8,049 nt of DNA from Sedimentisphaerales bacterium (GTDB lineage Bacteria > Planctomycetota > Phycisphaerae > Sedimentisphaerales > SM23-30), in assembly GCA_016932145.1 (NCBI GenBank), contig JAFGDI010000232.1, positions 1 to 8,049 of the forward strand, written 5' to 3'. This document shows positions 6,109-8,049 of this stretch, in pieces (the stretch's first letter is position 1; each line of letters begins with the position of its first letter). The notes beneath the pieces are model-generated. The model ran no database searches. It was not told where the DNA came from and worked only from the letters and a program-made list of their open reading frames with translations. Position numbers and translations under genes: made by a program.

Positions 6109-6159
6109 GCCTGCATAACACTCAATCTAATCTCAATACTACATTTAAGAGAGAAATTC

Positions 6160-7875
6160 ATGAATTCAGAGTTGTTTTTTAACATTATGTTCAGCGTTGT
6201 CGGCGGTCTGGGTATATTTCTGGTTGGTATGAAATATATGTCTGAAGGCATGCAGACAGTAGCTGGCGATAAGATCCGCAAAATGATTAATGCCGTTACC
6301 AATAACAGAGTTATCGGTTGTGGTATCGGAACTGGTGTTACTGCCATAATCCAATCCAGCTCTGTTACCACCGTAATTGTCGTAGGTATGGTAAATGCAG
6401 GACTTATGACTCTTACTCAGGCTATAAATGTTATTCTCGGAGCAAATATTGGCACTACCATGACCGCCTGGATTGTCTCCATGAAAGTTACCCACTTTGG
6501 TTTGCCCATGCTGGGTTTTGCCGCCTTGTTTTATCTTTTTAGTCGCAATGACCGCCTGAAATTCTGGGCAGCTTTCGCCATGGGATTGGGAATGGTCTTT
6601 TTCGGTCTGGAACTGATGTCTGATGGCTTCAAACCGCTTAGAACTATGCCAGCAGTTCATGACTGGTTCAAGGCCTTTTCCCCCATGGGTGCAGATGGGA
6701 CAATAAGTTACTTCAGCACAATAAGATGCTGTCTGGTTGGTGCGGCCGTAACTGCCATTGTACAATCATCTTCTGCTACTATTGCCATAACTATAACTCT
6801 GGCTGCCCAGGGTGCTATTGACTACTATACCGCAGCTGCTCTGGTGCTTGGCGAAAACATTGGTACTACCATAACCGCTATTTTAGCATCATTTGGCGCC
6901 TCAACTAATGCCAAAAGAGCTTCAATGGCTCATGTCTGCTTCAATATAGTAGGAGTTCTCTGGATAACCAGCATTTTCAGCTTCTATGTTAAAGAGGTGG
7001 TAATAGTAACAAACTGGATGCTAGGGTATGACACCTTAGCTGTTACCCTTGATTCTGCCGGGTTGGCGACCTACCCAAGTGTCGGAAAAACAATTGCAGC
7101 AACTCACACTGGCTTTAATGTAATAAATACTATTGCCATGCTTCCTCTTACTGGTTTGTTAGCCAAATTCCTTACCAGCGTTATTCCAGACAAAAAGGTT
7201 AAAGAAACACCACATCTGCGATACCTGGATATAAGAATGGTCGAAACACCTGTATTGGCTATTGAACAAAGTCATAAAGAGATCATTCACATGGCCCGAA
7301 TGGATGAGCAGATGATGGACTTGCTCAAAAATGAAGTTGAAAAGATAGATCCAGGGCAGAAGACCAGAGATAATATTTTCAATAAAGAAAATATCATGGA
7401 TAATATTCAGAAGGAAGTGGTAGTTTTTCTGAGCAAAGCACTTACAGGCAATGTATCTCTGGAATTAGCTGAAGATGCACGAGATTATATCAGACTGGCA
7501 GACGATTATGAGTCGATAAGCGACTATATCACCGCTATTCTGAAACTATATATTAAACTGGAAAATAACAACTTAACCCTCCACCCGGAAGGCATTAAGG
7601 CATTCAAAATACTCCACTCAACCATCTTTGACTACCTCAAAATGATAAATGATGCCGTTGAAGAAGGAGTGCCTGATATTCTTACCCGTGCCCAAACTCG
7701 CGGCGCCACCATTACCCACCAGATTAAGCAGTTCCGGGCCGAACATCTGGAACGGGTTAGTGCCGGCTCTACCACTCCTTTCCACAGCTTCATTTTCGCC
7801 GATATCCTCAATTCCTATCGCAAAATTAAAGACCACACCCTGAGCATAGCAGAAACAATAGCTGGCGAAAAATAA
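6160..7875 (+). CDS. Na/phosphate cotransporter family protein with PhoU-like C-terminal domain
   Basis: 571 residues, ATG at 6160, with AAGAGAG six bases upstream. The membrane part (about 1-340) contains the two inverted family repeats. The first has TAIIQSSSVTT (61-71) with GANIGTT (94-100). The second has TAIVQSSSAT (198-207) with GENIGTT (231-237). The paired QSSS motifs are the hallmark of the NptA/SLC34 type, which moves phosphate coupled to sodium across the cytoplasmic membrane. Residues from about 365 to 570 are soluble and helical, matching the PhoU-like domain fused to bacterial members; PhoU proteins link phosphate supply to signalling. Length is usual for the fused form (about 540-600). 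The gene stands alone, transcribed away from mltA, and ends at a strong terminator. The candidate PhoP array upstream supports a phosphate role. Direction of net transport and the exact anion are not shown by sequence. Confidence 0.92.
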   Translation: MNSELFFNIMFSVVGGLGIFLVGMKYMSEGMQTVAGDKIRKMINAVTNNRVIGCGIGTGVTAIIQSSSVTTVIVVGMVNAGLMTLTQAINVILGANIGTTMTAWIVSMKVTHFGLPMLGFAALFYLFSRNDRLKFWAAFAMGLGMVFFGLELMSDGFKPLRTMPAVHDWFKAFSPMGADGTISYFSTIRCCLVGAAVTAIVQSSSATIAITITLAAQGAIDYYTAAALVLGENIGTTITAILASFGASTNAKRASMAHVCFNIVGVLWITSIFSFYVKEVVIVTNWMLGYDTLAVTLDSAGLATYPSVGKTIAATHTGFNVINTIAMLPLTGLLAKFLTSVIPDKKVKETPHLRYLDIRMVETPVLAIEQSHKEIIHMARMDEQMMDLLKNEVEKIDPGQKTRDNIFNKENIMDNIQKEVVVFLSKALTGNVSLELAEDARDYIRLADDYESISDYITAILKLYIKLENNNLTLHPEGIKAFKILHSTIFDYLKMINDAVEEGVPDILTRAQTRGATITHQIKQFRAEHLERVSAGSTTPFHSFIFADILNSYRKIKDHTLSIAETIAGEK

Positions 7876-7900
7876 ACTAATTTACAAACCTGAATTTAAG

Positions 7901-7940
7901 AAAAAAGCTCGAATAGTGATAATGCTATTCGAGCTTTTTT
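7901..7940. terminator. Bidirectional intrinsic terminator
   Basis: AAAAAAGCTCGAATAG (7901-7916) pairs perfectly with 7925-7940 around the 8-base loop TGATAATG. The arm ends in a T-run on both strands, so it can stop transcription of the rightward transporter gene and of the leftward gene that ends at 7962. Confidence 0.92.
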
Positions 7941-7961
7941 AATATCATGATATTTGTATGA

Positions 7962-8048
7962 TCAATTGCGACAAGGTCTGAAACCTAAGTATTCCATTAC
8001 ATGGCTGGGGGTTGTACCAGAAATAAAGTCAACCTCACATTTATATGT
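7962..8048 (-). CDS. C-terminal end of an unidentified gene (partial)
   Basis: The minus strand is open for 28 codons from the right edge to a TGA at 7962-7964; the other two minus frames are broken by stops. The peptide ends YLGFRPCRN, contains FISGTTPSHVMEY and has two Cys residues. It looks protein-like rather than random, with mixed charged, hydrophobic and Gly/Pro residues. The stop lies 22 bases before the shared bidirectional terminator, as expected for a gene converging on the transporter. The start and most of the protein lie outside the window. I do not recognise the family and propose no function. Confidence 0.5.
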   Translation of the reverse strand, partial: TYKCEVDFISGTTPSHVMEYLGFRPCRN

Positions 8049-8049
8049 A

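Noticed and set aside
6166..6765. Long open frame (199 codons) antisense to the transporter gene
   Set aside because: It lies wholly opposite a well-supported membrane protein gene. Its translation is rich in His, Ser, Thr and Asn with no domain signal, and no ribosome binding site precedes it. It is a shadow of the real gene.
7901..7940. Insertion-sequence terminal repeat or attachment site
   Set aside because: The perfect inverted repeat with A and T tails just after a stop codon is fully explained as a two-way terminator. No transposase or integrase is nearby.

Overview
The window looks like a piece of a diderm (outer-membrane-bearing) Firmicute chromosome, most plausibly Negativicutes/Sporomusaceae-like. 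This is inference. It rests on a Firmicutes-type YacL (membrane PIN-TRAM) protein lying next to a Gram-negative-type MltA lytic transglycosylase lipoprotein, AAGGAG-like ribosome binding sites, sigma-A-type promoters, and a candidate PhoP-box array. No rRNA, tRNA, CRISPR array or transposase is visible.

Layout: four complete genes run leftward: fic (266-1777), an aspartase (aspA, 1995-3383), a YacL-like PIN-TRAM protein (3517-4581) and mltA (4669-5880). A divergent intergenic region (5881-6159) separates mltA from a rightward sodium-phosphate cotransporter of the NptA/PhoU-tail type (6160-7875). That gene ends at a perfect 16-bp bidirectional terminator (7901-7940). Beyond it is the C-terminal end of a further leftward gene that runs off the right edge (7962-8048), too short to name.

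Left part: the fic gene has its own strong promoter with a dyad across the spacer. It is bracketed by two direct copies of a roughly 110-120 bp structured repeat (81-201 and 1892-2002). The right copy overlaps the last codons and stop of aspA, which suggests the repeat landed in or trimmed the aspA 3' end. Recombination between the copies would remove fic together with its promoter. This is the most accessory-like part of the window.

Middle and right: AspA should deaminate aspartate to fumarate, a central anaerobic step. YacL is a membrane-anchored putative nuclease of unknown substrate. MltA trims peptidoglycan from the outer-membrane side. The transporter imports or exports phosphate with sodium. 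Upstream of it are four hexamers beginning TTA, spaced exactly 11 bp apart, which resemble the PhoP box of Firmicutes and suggest phosphate-starvation control. The genes do not form an obvious single pathway. Mostly they are housekeeping genes with one mobile-looking insertion (fic plus repeats).
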